Assembly (NCBI GenBank): GCA_036559965.1
Contig: DATBSD010000038.1
Location: forward strand, 1-46,369
Direction: 5' to 3'
Length of the DNA stretch: 46,369 nucleotides
Source of the DNA: CSP1-4 sp036559965
Lineage (GTDB): Bacteria; Chloroflexota; Limnocylindria; Limnocylindrales; CSP1-4
The notes below the pieces were generated by a model, which saw only the letters and a list, made by a program, of their open reading frames with translations, was not told where the DNA came from and made no database searches. Positions 15,027-23,277 of this stretch are shown here, one piece after another (the stretch's first letter is position 1; each line of letters opens with the position of its first letter). The translations under genes were made by a program, and so were the position numbers.

Positions 15027-16057
15027 GTGGCCAGGCGTTCGAGATCGGCCAACGCGACGAGCCGCTCCTCGGGCGGCTGACCGCCACCGGCCTCGAACGC
15101 GACCCGACCCACGACGGCCATGACACCGGCCGGCAATCGTCGGCGACCGACGATCTCGATCAGGCGGCCGGTCCGGCCGGTCAGCTCGCCCGCGGCGGCG
15201 CGGACCCGGTCGCGACCGATGGGCGCGATGGCGGTCGCCGCATCGAGCAGGATCATCGCCGGGTCGGCGGCGATACCGACCTCGCGGCCCTCCGCCTCGA
15301 TGAGCGCCGCCCAGACGCCCGGCGGGATGGGCCGTTTGCCGAAGCCGTCGAGGACGAGCAGCGCGAACGCCGGGCTGGCGTGGATGGCCGCCCGTTGGCG
15401 CGCCTCGGACGCGGCGAAAGAGCGCAGATCGCGCCCCACGACGCCACCGACGACGACACCGCGCACGCCCATCGCCCTGGCCCGCGTGAGTGCCTCGACG
15501 TCGATGCGGGCGCCGGCCACGACGATGGCGCCGGCACCCGTGACGTCGATGGCCGCGACCGGCAGCTCGTCGTCCGGCCGGGCCACGCCGACCATCAGGC
15601 GGCCGACCGTCGGATCGCCGGTCATGAGCGTGCCGGCGTAGCCGATGCCGTCGGTGCGCAGGACGATGGCCGTCGCCTGGACGTCGAGGACGACACCCGC
15701 GGCCGGCGCCCCGACCGTCTCCTGGTGGCGGCCGACGACCGAGCGGAGCGTGCCGCCGGGCGTGACGTAGATCGTCCGGCCGCGCCCCGGAGAGGCGACC
15801 CGACGGCGCTTGCCGCCGAGCGGCGCTCCGGCCTCGAGGAGCATGCCAGGCTCGGGCTCCTGGATGCCACCCAGGCGCGTCTCGGCCATGCCGCCGTCGC
15901 GCAGCCGTTCCGCGATCGGGTCACCCGCCCGGACGTGCACGCCGGCGGTGACCAGCGGTCGGTCGCCGAGGCCGAGGCGGATGCGCACGGTCGGCTCGAC
16001 GATGGCGCTCGCGGCGGCCACGACGGGTGCGTCGAGGGTGTCGGCCAGCATCGTCAT
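15023..16057 (-). CDS. Conserved protein of unknown function, partner of the MutL-like ATPase
   Basis: The 344-residue product has no function I can name. Its first third has beta-rich turns such as DRPLVTAGVHVRAGDPIAER and a short basic loop, recalling a barrel-sandwich hybrid fold. The middle holds LRSVVGRHQETVGAPAAGVVLDV and ATAIVLRTDGIGYAG. A conserved-looking stretch follows, IVVAGARIDVEALTRARAMG, then VRGVVVGGVVG, FALLVLDGFGKRPIP and a small beta domain with IVGRRRLPAGV. The ATG at 16057 overlaps the MutL-like stop (ATGA), showing coupled expression; tsaE overlaps its end. From memory the same pairing is seen in other Chloroflexota; that recollection should be tested by search. Confidence 0.6.
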   Translation of the reverse strand: MTMLADTLDAPVVAAASAIVEPTVRIRLGLGDRPLVTAGVHVRAGDPIAERLRDGGMAETRLGGIQEPEPGMLLEAGAPLGGKRRRVASPGRGRTIYVTPGGTLRSVVGRHQETVGAPAAGVVLDVQATAIVLRTDGIGYAGTLMTGDPTVGRLMVGVARPDDELPVAAIDVTGAGAIVVAGARIDVEALTRARAMGVRGVVVGGVVGRDLRSFAASEARQRAAIHASPAFALLVLDGFGKRPIPPGVWAALIEAEGREVGIAADPAMILLDAATAIAPIGRDRVRAAAGELTGRTGRLIEIVGRRRLPAGVMAVVGRVAFEAGGGQPPEERLVALADLERLAT

Positions 16058-17682
16058 CCGTCGCCGCCCGACCAGAGCGGCCGCTGCCAGGCGTCGAGCA
16101 GGTCGCGCCGGCGCTCGGGCCGGTCGGGCAGCCGGAGCGGGATCTCGCGCGTGTCGACGAGCAGGCCGCCCAGGCCGCCGGCGACCTCGACGGCGAGGTG
16201 ATGCGAGCGGACGCCCAGCCAGGCACCGTCGCGTGTCGTCAGCTCGGCCGCGGCCACGAGGCCGGGCGGCAGGTCGAGCAGCTGGACGCTGCCGGGCACC
16301 AGCTCGACCTGGTCGGAGGCGCCGTCCGTCGTCGTCAGCTTGAGGCTGCCGCGGTGTCGGCCGGCGTGGACACCGGTGGCCACGATGGCGCTGCCGAGCG
16401 GTGTCAGCGCGTCCTCCAGCAGATCGACCAGCAGCTGCCGACGGTCGGCTTCGTCCGCAAGCGCACCGATGGGCGCGAGGACGCGCGCGTGATCGAACGC
16501 GAGGGCCATGGCGCCCGGTCGCCGGAGCGTGTCGACGAGCGCCAGCGAGATGGCCGGCGCGGGCGCCACGGCGAATGCGCCACCGCTCACGACGAGCAGG
16601 TCCGCCGAGTAGTCGGGTGGCGCACCGTCGGGGCGCTCCGGCAGCCGCCAGCCGTCGTCCAGCCGGCTGAGGGCCGCACGAGCTGCTGCCAGGCGCAGCC
16701 GGGCACCGTCGCCGGCGGCATCGCGCCAGGGGGCAACGACGAGGTTCCGGACGCGGTCGCGGAGCGACGCCGGATCGGCCCGGATGGTCGACCACGCGAG
16801 GACCCGATCGGCGACGGCGTCATCGCCGATGGCTTCCGGCGGCGCGAGCGCGGCATCGACCCGGACGACGTGGCCGACGATGCCCTGTGGGTCAGCCAGG
16901 ACGCGCGTGCTGGCCGAGGCGCCGACGTCGACGAGCTCGACCCGCCGGTCGAGCAGGCCGGCCAGGCTGGCCGTCGCCGTGGCCAGGGCGCGGCGTCCGT
17001 CCGGCAGCGCCGTCGCGTCACGAGCGTCCGTATGCACGGCCGCCAGGCGCTCGAGCAGGGCGCGCAGGGGATCGCGCGTGACGTCGGCCCGGTAGGCCGC
17101 CTGCGGCGCGAAGATGAGGTCGGCGCCTTCGAGCCGGTCGGCGGCCTCGACCGCGCCGCCGGCGAGCACGACCTCCGGCCAGTCCCGCCGCCGGCCGAGG
17201 GCCGCGACGACCATGTTCAGCAGATCGGCCAGCGGGCCACGCTCGACGACCGAGGGCGGATCGGCTGCCCCGATCATGACCGTCTCGAGGTCCGGATCGA
17301 GGAGCCCCTCGGTGATGGCGACCACGGTCGACGCCTCGGCCGCGTGGCTGCCGGTCACGCGCCAGCCGCTCGTGCGGGCAGCCCAGGCGAGCGACGTGGC
17401 GGCGTTCTCGGTCGGGGCGACGATGAGCATCGCCGGCGGTCGGCGCGTGGCGCTCTCGATGCGCGCCAGCGCCTGCCAATCGGCCAGGCGACCCGCCAGC
17501 TCGGGAACGTGCGTGACGACGTCGTCGGCGAGACCGGCCAGGAGCGGCTCGACGGGGGCGCCGGCGGGCTGCGCGGCGGCACCCAGGAGGCGACTGCGGC
17601 CGCCGACGGTGGCCACGAGCGCGGCGGCCGTGGAGGCCGTGCCGTGGTCCACGGTGAAGACGGCCTGGCGTCGGTCGGTCAC
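16054..17682 (-). CDS. MutL-like (glutamate mutase accessory family) actin-fold ATPase
   Basis: The 542-residue protein resembles the MutL/GlmL family, ASKHA ATPases named for the glutamate mutase operon. Visible are a phosphate-1 loop VDHGTASTAA (11-20), a second loop ELVDVGASASTRVL near 265-280, and the adenosine region LLVVSGGAFAVAPAP followed by AMALAFDHARVLAPIGAL. The last 110 residues form a beta-rich extension ending in GGLGGLLVDTREIPLRLP. The usual GST-type loop is changed to GTAS, so activity is uncertain. No mutase subunits (glmE, glmS-type B12 domain) lie nearby, so the mutase label is unlikely to be its job here. GTG start with a GAGGA about seven bases upstream; first gene after a 78-base gap. 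Confidence 0.65.
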   Translation of the reverse strand: MTDRRQAVFTVDHGTASTAAALVATVGGRSRLLGAAAQPAGAPVEPLLAGLADDVVTHVPELAGRLADWQALARIESATRRPPAMLIVAPTENAATSLAWAARTSGWRVTGSHAAEASTVVAITEGLLDPDLETVMIGAADPPSVVERGPLADLLNMVVAALGRRRDWPEVVLAGGAVEAADRLEGADLIFAPQAAYRADVTRDPLRALLERLAAVHTDARDATALPDGRRALATATASLAGLLDRRVELVDVGASASTRVLADPQGIVGHVVRVDAALAPPEAIGDDAVADRVLAWSTIRADPASLRDRVRNLVVAPWRDAAGDGARLRLAAARAALSRLDDGWRLPERPDGAPPDYSADLLVVSGGAFAVAPAPAISLALVDTLRRPGAMALAFDHARVLAPIGALADEADRRQLLVDLLEDALTPLGSAIVATGVHAGRHRGSLKLTTTDGASDQVELVPGSVQLLDLPPGLVAAAELTTRDGAWLGVRSHHLAVEVAGGLGGLLVDTREIPLRLPDRPERRRDLLDAWQRPLWSGGDG

Positions 17683-17760
17683 CCGCGAATCCTCGCACCT
17701 CGGGCGGGACCGTGTCTGGTCGGGGCCTGCCCCCGCTTCGGGACCGCGGCGTAGCGCCGG

Positions 17761-18054
17761 TCAGGCGTCCCAGCGAAGGTCGTCGTCGAGCTCTTCGAGT
17801 CGATCGAGCAGGCGGTCGATGCCGGTATCGTCGGCGAGCACGTGGTGGACGTCGGCCAGGTCGCCGCCGAAGACGCCGCGCAGGACGGGGTCGAAGAAGA
17901 GCATCGCCTGGCTGCCCAGCGGCCGGTACGGCCGGCTGGCCTCGAGGAACATCATGGCCGGCCCGGTCAGGCCACGGATCTGGATCTCGCGCGCGACATT
18001 CTCGACGAGCTCGTCGCTCGCGTCGGGCTGGGGCACGTAGCGGGGACCGGTCAT
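17761..18054 (-). CDS. Small conserved protein of unknown function coupled to macro-domain gene
   Basis: A 97-residue protein. The central half reads as two amphipathic or weakly hydrophobic segments, ELVENVAREIQIRGLTGPAM with the following MFLEASRPYRPLGSQAM and LFFDPVLRGVFG, then an acidic C-terminus with DRLLDRLEELDDDLRWD. The PAMMFLEASRP and GSQAMLFF parts look like a family motif rather than random sequence. The ATG at 18054 overlaps the macro-domain stop (ATGA). The frame is open further upstream inside the macro gene, but without sense. It may bind membranes peripherally. No function is assigned. Confidence 0.65.
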   Translation of the reverse strand: MTGPRYVPQPDASDELVENVAREIQIRGLTGPAMMFLEASRPYRPLGSQAMLFFDPVLRGVFGGDLADVHHVLADDTGIDRLLDRLEELDDDLRWDA

Positions 18055-18578
18055 GCGGTGGTCCCGGCCACGGCCGAGCGGCCGGCCAGCGCGGCCTCGA
18101 AGGCCTGGTAGGTCGCGGCGCCCTTGAGCGCCATGATGACCGTGGTCACGCTGCGGCACGTCGGCAACTCGGCGTGGCAGGCGTCGATGACGACGCGCGC
18201 GCCCTCATCGAGCGGAAAGCCGCCGACGCCGGTGCCGAGCGCAGGGAAGGCGACGGACTCGCAACCCAGGTCGTCGGCGGCGCGCAGGGCGCTGCGGGTA
18301 GCTCGGTCGATGTTGTCGGCGCTCGTCCGGCGGTCGGCGCCCAGCGAGACGGCGTGGATGACATAGCGGCAGGCCAGCTCGCCGGCGCTCGTGACGACGG
18401 CGCTGCCGACCTCGGCCGGGCCCTGACGCACGGCTTCGAACTCGATGCTGTCACCGCCGCGGTGCTTGAGGGCGCCACCGACACCGGTCGACATCCAGAG
18501 GGCAGTGCTCGCGGCGTTGACGATGGCGTCGACCTCGAGGTCGCAGATATCGCCGTGCCAGAGCTGGATCTCGGCCAC
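18051..18578 (-). CDS. Macro-domain protein (ADP-ribose binding or hydrolase)
   Basis: A 175-residue stand-alone macro domain. It begins IQLWHGDICDLEVDAIVNAAS (motif DAIVNAAS), continues STGVGGALKHRGG, GSAVVTSAGEL, the strand VIHAVSL, and the second loop VAFPALGTGVGGFPLDEGA. Macro domains bind ADP-ribose, and many remove it from proteins or from O-acetyl-ADP-ribose. The NAAS in place of NAAN and the lack of a GVDGAIH motif set it apart from MacroD-type enzymes, so hydrolase activity is not certain. GTG start at 18578, 15 bases after the alr stop. Confidence 0.85.
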   Translation of the reverse strand: MAEIQLWHGDICDLEVDAIVNAASTALWMSTGVGGALKHRGGDSIEFEAVRQGPAEVGSAVVTSAGELACRYVIHAVSLGADRRTSADNIDRATRSALRAADDLGCESVAFPALGTGVGGFPLDEGARVVIDACHAELPTCRSVTTVIMALKGAATYQAFEAALAGRSAVAGTTA

Positions 18579-18593
18579 CGATGCTGCCCTCGA

Positions 18594-19829
18594 CTAGCGC
18601 GACAAGGACTCTCCGGCCAAGGTGCGGATACCGGAAAGTCCTGCCGCGGCATGGTACACCCGGCCTACCCGGTATGCCATCGAAGCAAGCACTTCCCACG
18701 AGATCGTGGTGCGAGCGCGCGCCAGCTCCGTGGCCGTGATCCGGTCGCCGCCCTGTGCGCCGAGAAGCACGAATTCGTCGTCCAGGGAGACCTCGGGCAG
18801 CGCGCTGACATCGGCCATGACGGCGTCCATGGCCACGCTGCCGACGAGGGGCACGCGTCGGCCGCGCACGAGCGCGGCGCTCCAGCCGCCATAGGCACGC
18901 GCCCAGCCGTCGCCGTAGCCGATGGGCAACGTCGCCAGCAGCGATCGCGCTGGGGCCGTCCAGCCCGCGCCGTAGCCGATCGGCTCACCGGCCTCGAACC
19001 AGGCCAGCCGGAGCGGTCTCGCTTTGAGCGTCATCGCCGGCCGCAGCTGGGCGACGATCGGCGCCCGATCCGGGGCGACCGGGAACCCGTCGGGCAGCTC
19101 GCCATAGAGCGCCAGGCCGACGCGCACCAGCTCGAAGGCCGGCGCCGTGCCCGCGGCCAGGGCGCCGGTCGCGGCCACGTGGCGCGCCGGCAGCGCGACG
19201 CCGGCCTCGACGATGGCGGTCTCGGCAGCCGCGAAACGCTCGATCTGGCGCGCCGACGCCTCGGCGTCGTGCGAGCTCGCCAGGTGGCTCCACAGCCCGG
19301 CCAGCTCGACGCCTGGCTGACCGACGATGCGGCCGGCGGCCGCCGCCGCTTCGGCCGGACGGAAGCCCGCGCGGGCGAGGCCGGTCTCGATCTCGAGGTG
19401 GACGCGCAGATGCTCCACGGCGGCTCCAGGCCAGGCGCGCCAGGCGGCGAGCATGGCCTCGAGCGAGGCTGCCTCCGCGGCGACCAGCTCGACGCCGGCC
19501 GCGGCCGCCGCCGGCGTCGCCTCGGCGGGGATGGGGTAGAGCACGAGCAGCGGCGCCTCGATGCCGGCTGCGCGCAGCGCGATGGCTTCGTCGAGCGTGG
19601 CCACGCACAACAGCCCGGCGCCGCCGGCCAGGAACGCCCGGGCGGTGACCTCCAGGCCGTGGCCGTAGCCGTCGGCCTTGACGACGGCGGCGATGCGCGC
19701 GGTAGGGCCTGCCAGGCGCCGGATGACCGCGACGTTGCCGGCCAGCGCGTCGGTGTCGATCTCGAGCCAGGCAAGCCTCGGCAGGGGCGGCAGGCCGGCC
19801 GCGGCGAGGCGCGCCTCGATCCCGGTCAG
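18594..19829 (-). CDS. alr: Alanine racemase, apparent CTG start
   Basis: Alr makes D-alanine for peptidoglycan with PLP. The conserved N-terminus is present: WLEIDTDALAGNV and AAVVKADGYGHG with the PLP lysine (K51), then a TIM barrel, and PIGYGAGW-like segments late (IGYGAGWTAPARS and PIGYGDGWARAYG) around the second catalytic residue, and VPLVGSVAMDAVM. No ATG, GTG or TTG lies upstream of the lysine in frame. The best start is CTG at 19829: it overlaps the nnrD stop as CTGA, the same geometry as ATGA and GTGA elsewhere here, and GGAGG (19841-19837) ends seven bases before it. That gives 411 residues. Confidence 0.9.
   Translation of the reverse strand: MTGIEARLAAAGLPPLPRLAWLEIDTDALAGNVAVIRRLAGPTARIAAVVKADGYGHGLEVTARAFLAGGAGLLCVATLDEAIALRAAGIEAPLLVLYPIPAEATPAAAAAGVELVAAEAASLEAMLAAWRAWPGAAVEHLRVHLEIETGLARAGFRPAEAAAAAGRIVGQPGVELAGLWSHLASSHDAEASARQIERFAAAETAIVEAGVALPARHVAATGALAAGTAPAFELVRVGLALYGELPDGFPVAPDRAPIVAQLRPAMTLKARPLRLAWFEAGEPIGYGAGWTAPARSLLATLPIGYGDGWARAYGGWSAALVRGRRVPLVGSVAMDAVMADVSALPEVSLDDEFVLLGAQGGDRITATELARARTTISWEVLASMAYRVGRVYHAAAGLSGIRTLAGESLSR
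18606..18641 (-). terminator. Inverted repeat inside the 3' end of alr
   Basis: On the minus strand GGACTTTCCGG and CCGGAGAGTCC pair over 11 bases with one mismatch around a 14-base loop, followed by TTGT. It lies in the last 16 codons of alr, just upstream of the macro-domain gene. It may reduce read-through or protect the 3' end of the upstream message. Confidence 0.35.
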
Positions 19830-20839
19830 CTGTCCGCCTCCGGCGAGGGGTCGGGTGGCGGACCGACCGCGAAGCCCAGGCGTCGGCCTTCACGTTCGCG
19901 CTCGGCCGCCGCCTCGAGGCGGCGTCGGACGCGGGCGATCTCGTCCGGCAGATCCGACGCCACGACGCCCGCCGATCCATAGCGCTCCCGCACGACCTCG
20001 CCCGCGGCACCGTGGAGGTAGACGCCCGCGCGCGCCGCCCGGACCGGGCTGCAGCCCTGGGCCAGCAAGGCCCCGATCGTACCCGCCAGCACGTCGCCCG
20101 TGCCGGCCGTGGCGAGGGCCGGGTTCTCGAAGGGCGCCACGACCACCGCGCTCGGATCCGGCTCGCCGCCGGCGACGACCGTCCGGGCGCCCTTGAGCAC
20201 GACGACCTGCCCCCAGGTGGTCGCCGCGCGGGAAGCGGTCGCGGCACGGGCGTCGTCGTCCTCGGCGAGGTCGGCGTCGGCCTGGCCGACGGTCTCGCCG
20301 CCGGTCGCCATCAGTCGCGTCAGCTCGCCGACGTGCGGCGTCAGGACGCACGGCCGCGTGACACGCTCCCACCAGGACTCGATGGTCGAAAGCGAGTTGA
20401 GCGCCTCGGCATCGACGACGACCGGCGCCCGCTCGCCCTCGGCAGCCAGGAAGTCGACGACGAGGTCGACCGTGGCCAGGCCCGGTCGCAGCCCCGGGCC
20501 GATGACGGCCGCGTCGTGGTCCAGGTCGAGCAGCTGGTCGAGCGCGGCCGCGGCCGCGACCTCGCCCACGATGTCGGTCTCGGGCAGGCCGATGGTCACG
20601 GCCTCGAGCACCCGGCCGGCGACGAGCGGCTGGAGGCTCGTCGGGATCGCCAGGCGCACGAGCCCGGCACCGGCCCGACAGGCGGCTCGTGTGACGAGCA
20701 AGGCCGCGCCGAGGTAGTCCATCGAGCCGGCGATGACGAGCAGCTTGCCGCTCGTGCCCTTGTGGCCGCGCGGCGGACGGCTGGGCAGCAGGCCACGGAC
20801 CTGCGCGTCGTCGAGGACCGTCGGCGCGGCGGCCGTCAT
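19826..20839 (-). CDS. nnrD: ADP/ATP-dependent (S)-NAD(P)H-hydrate dehydratase
   Basis: NnrD repairs hydrated NADH and NADPH. The 337-residue ribokinase-like protein shows RPPRGHKGTSGKLLVIAGS (RGHKGTSGKLLV), GAALLVTRAACRAGAGLV, PCVLTPHVGELTRL, VLKGARTVVA, and the catalytic loop ATAGTGDVLAGTIGALLAQG. The N-terminal epimerase half found in fused YjeF proteins is absent, so the epimerase must be elsewhere. It overlaps acpS (ATGA) and alr (CTGA). The acpS-nnrD-alr order is common in bacteria. Confidence 0.93.
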   Translation of the reverse strand: MTAAAPTVLDDAQVRGLLPSRPPRGHKGTSGKLLVIAGSMDYLGAALLVTRAACRAGAGLVRLAIPTSLQPLVAGRVLEAVTIGLPETDIVGEVAAAAALDQLLDLDHDAAVIGPGLRPGLATVDLVVDFLAAEGERAPVVVDAEALNSLSTIESWWERVTRPCVLTPHVGELTRLMATGGETVGQADADLAEDDDARAATASRAATTWGQVVVLKGARTVVAGGEPDPSAVVVAPFENPALATAGTGDVLAGTIGALLAQGCSPVRAARAGVYLHGAAGEVVRERYGSAGVVASDLPDEIARVRRRLEAAAEREREGRRLGFAVGPPPDPSPEADS

Positions 20840-21414
20840 GGCCGTTCACCGGCCGTGCCGTCGTCCTCGCCGGGCACGTCGCGAGCCTCGATCCGGCCCC
20901 CGTCGAGCTCGCGTGCGGCCCGGTCGAGGTCGTGCAGGCGCTCCATGCGCGCCAAGATCTGGCGCTCGCGGTCGTCCAGCCGGGCCTCGATGTCGACCGG
21001 GAAGACGTAGCTGCCACCGCTCGTGCGGATGCCGAAGGCGATGGCGACCGCGAAGCTGCGCTCGTGGCTGATGGAGACCGCCACGCGGCTCATGCCCAGC
21101 TGCTCGGCCCGCCGCAGGGCACGGTCGTGAAGGCGGACGCTGGGCTGGCCGGTCGGCAGTCGCACGATCTCGATCTCCCGCCAGCCGACGCCGCGGACAC
21201 CGAGGCCGAGGACCTTGCTGACCGCCTCCTTGGCCGCCCAGCGGCCGGCGAAGTTCTCGGGCCGGTCGCGCACGTAGGCGGCCTCGGCATCGGTCAGCAC
21301 GCGACGCCCGAATCGAGCGCCATGACGGGCCAGCGCGGCTCGGATGCGCTCGACCTCGATGATGTCGATGCCCAGCTCGGTCGTCCCCTCGGGCACCGGG
21401 GGAAGCGCGGCCAC
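20836..21414 (-). CDS. acpS: Holo-[acyl-carrier-protein] synthase with C-terminal extension
   Basis: AcpS attaches 4'-phosphopantetheine from CoA to acyl carrier protein. The magnesium-binding residues are seen in ELGIDIIEVERI (D17) and RWAAKEAVSKVLGLG (E63), with VAVSISHERSFAVAIA ending the core near residue 130. The protein has 192 residues, about 65 more than the usual length; the extra part is charged and helical (RLDDRERQILARMERLHDLD) and may form a coiled coil. GTG start at 21414, five bases from the glmS stop. Confidence 0.93.
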   Translation of the reverse strand: MAALPPVPEGTTELGIDIIEVERIRAALARHGARFGRRVLTDAEAAYVRDRPENFAGRWAAKEAVSKVLGLGVRGVGWREIEIVRLPTGQPSVRLHDRALRRAEQLGMSRVAVSISHERSFAVAIAFGIRTSGGSYVFPVDIEARLDDRERQILARMERLHDLDRAARELDGGRIEARDVPGEDDGTAGERP

Positions 21415-21419
21415 GGGCG

Positions 21420-23246
21420 CTACTCGACGGTCACCGACTTGGCCAGGTTACGCGGCTGGTCGACGTCCGTGCCGCGCGCCACGGCGGTCTCGTAGGCGAA
21501 CAGCTGGAGGGGCACGATGGCGAGCACGGGGCTCAGCGCATCGATGGTCGCCGGCACCCAGAAGACCTCGTCGGCGATGCTCGCGATGGTCGGATCACCC
21601 TCCGTCGCCACGGCGATGACCCGGGCATCGCGGGCCCGACCCTCCATGACGTTGCTGATGACCTTGTCGTAGACCGCCGACCGCGTGACCACGGCGACGA
21701 GCGGGCATTCCGCGTCGAGCAGCGAGATGGGTCCGTGCTTGAGCTCGCCGGCCGCATAGCCCTCGGCGTGGACGTAGCTGACCTCCTTGAGCTTGAGCGC
21801 ACCCTCGAGCGCGACCGGGTAGCCGGTGCCGCGCCCGATGAACATGAAGCCCCGCGAGTTGACGTACCGGCGCGCCACGGCAGCCATGTCCGCGCTGGCA
21901 TCGAGCGCGGCCTGGACCTGCTCTGGCAGGGCACGCAGGGCGGCCACGAGCTCGGCTTCCGTGGCCGGCTCGAGGCGTCCGCGGAGCTTGGCGATGGCCG
22001 CCGCCAGGATGACCAGCGTGGTGACCTGGGTCACGAACGTCTTCGAGGCGGCGACCGCGATCTCCGGCCCGGCCTGCAGGAAGAGGATCGCGTCGGCGTC
22101 GCGGGTGATGGCCGAGCCGACCGTGTTGGTGACCGCGATGACCGGGCAGCCGCGCTCCCGCGCGAGGCGTGTCGGGGCGATGGTGTCGGCCGTCTCGCCC
22201 GACTGCGTGACGGCGATGACGAGCGTCCGCGCATCGAGCGGCGGCGGCGAGTAGCGGAACTCGGAGCCGACCGTCGCCCGGGCCGGGATGCCCGCCCAGG
22301 CCTCGATGGCGGCGGCGCCCGCGATGGCCGCATACGACGCGCTGCCGCAGGCGATGAGCTCGACGCGATCGGCGGCCGCGATGCGCTCGGCCAGCTCGGC
22401 CAGCTCGGGCACCCGGATCTCATGGTCGTGGATGCGACCGGCGATGGCCGACCGGACGGCGATCGGTTGCTCGTGCATCTCCTTGAGCATGAAGTGCTCG
22501 TAGCCACCCTTCTCGGCGGCTTCGATCGACCAGTCGACGACGTGCACGGCCCGCTCGCGGACGCGACCGTCGACGCCGGTCACGAGCACGCCGTCGGCAT
22601 GCAGGTCGGCCACGTCCCCCTCCTCGAGGAAGATGACGCGGTCGGTGTGCGCCAGGACGGCCGCGACGTCGGACGCCAGGAACATCTCGCCGTCGCCGAC
22701 GCCGACGACGAGGGGCACGTCCTGGCGGGCGCCGACGAGCCGCCCGGGCTCCGCGCGATGCATGACGACCACGGCATAGGCACCGACCGCCTGGGCGAGC
22801 GTCGCCCGGACGGCATCGGCAAGGTCGCCCGTGTAGGCCTCCTCGACGAGGTGTGCGAGGGCCTCCGTGTCGGTCTCCGAGCTCAGCGCATGGCCGCGCG
22901 CGGAGAGGCCGTCACGCAGCTCCTGGAAGTTCTCGATGATGCCGTTGTGGATGACGGTGATGTCGCCGCTGCAGTCGACGTGCGGGTGCGCGTTCAGGTC
23001 GTTCGGCCGTCCGTGGGTCGCCCAGCGTGTGTGGGCGAGGCCGATGGCCGCCTGCGGCGTGACGTCGAGGAGGGCCGTTCGCAGGTTGCCCAGCTTGCCG
23101 GCGCGCTTCTCGACGAAGAGCTCGCCGTCGGTCGTGACGAGGGCGATGCCGGCCGAGTCGTAGCCGCGGTACTCGAGTCGACCGAGGCCCTCGAGCAGGA
23201 TGGGCGCCGCCTCGCGCGGTCCGATGTAGCCGACGATGCCGCACAT
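21420..23246 (-). CDS. glmS: Glutamine-fructose-6-phosphate aminotransferase (isomerizing)
   Basis: GlmS makes glucosamine-6-phosphate from fructose-6-phosphate and glutamine, the entry to UDP-GlcNAc. The 608-residue protein starts MCGIVGYIG with the nucleophile C2 of the class II glutaminase domain, then RLEYRGYDSAGIAL. Two SIS domains follow, with VTQSGETADT, HGPISLLD and the C-terminal AVARGTDVDQPRNLAKSVTVE. The frame is open 34 codons upstream but the cysteine must be residue 2, so ATG 23246 is the start. No glmS ribozyme is plausible in the 31-base gap after glmM. Confidence 0.97.
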   Translation of the reverse strand: MCGIVGYIGPREAAPILLEGLGRLEYRGYDSAGIALVTTDGELFVEKRAGKLGNLRTALLDVTPQAAIGLAHTRWATHGRPNDLNAHPHVDCSGDITVIHNGIIENFQELRDGLSARGHALSSETDTEALAHLVEEAYTGDLADAVRATLAQAVGAYAVVVMHRAEPGRLVGARQDVPLVVGVGDGEMFLASDVAAVLAHTDRVIFLEEGDVADLHADGVLVTGVDGRVRERAVHVVDWSIEAAEKGGYEHFMLKEMHEQPIAVRSAIAGRIHDHEIRVPELAELAERIAAADRVELIACGSASYAAIAGAAAIEAWAGIPARATVGSEFRYSPPPLDARTLVIAVTQSGETADTIAPTRLARERGCPVIAVTNTVGSAITRDADAILFLQAGPEIAVAASKTFVTQVTTLVILAAAIAKLRGRLEPATEAELVAALRALPEQVQAALDASADMAAVARRYVNSRGFMFIGRGTGYPVALEGALKLKEVSYVHAEGYAAGELKHGPISLLDAECPLVAVVTRSAVYDKVISNVMEGRARDARVIAVATEGDPTIASIADEVFWVPATIDALSPVLAIVPLQLFAYETAVARGTDVDQPRNLAKSVTVE

Positions 23247-23277
23247 GTCCGACTGGTCTCCCGGCGCTAGAGGGCGG

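Noticed and set aside
16058..16795. 246-codon upstream extension of the MutL-partner gene
   Set aside because: It is Arg/Ala/Gly-rich shadow sequence inside the MutL-like gene; the ATG at 16057 in an ATGA overlap fits the operon pattern.
16054..17682. DNA mismatch repair MutL
   Set aside because: The name is shared, but this protein has actin-like ATPase loops and no GHKL motifs.
19611..19829. Truncated or frameshifted alr
   Set aside because: The catalytic lysine region is in frame with the rest and uninterrupted; only the start codon is unusual, so no frameshift is needed.
23247..23277. glmS ribozyme
   Set aside because: The gap before glmS is only 31 bases, too short for the ribozyme core.
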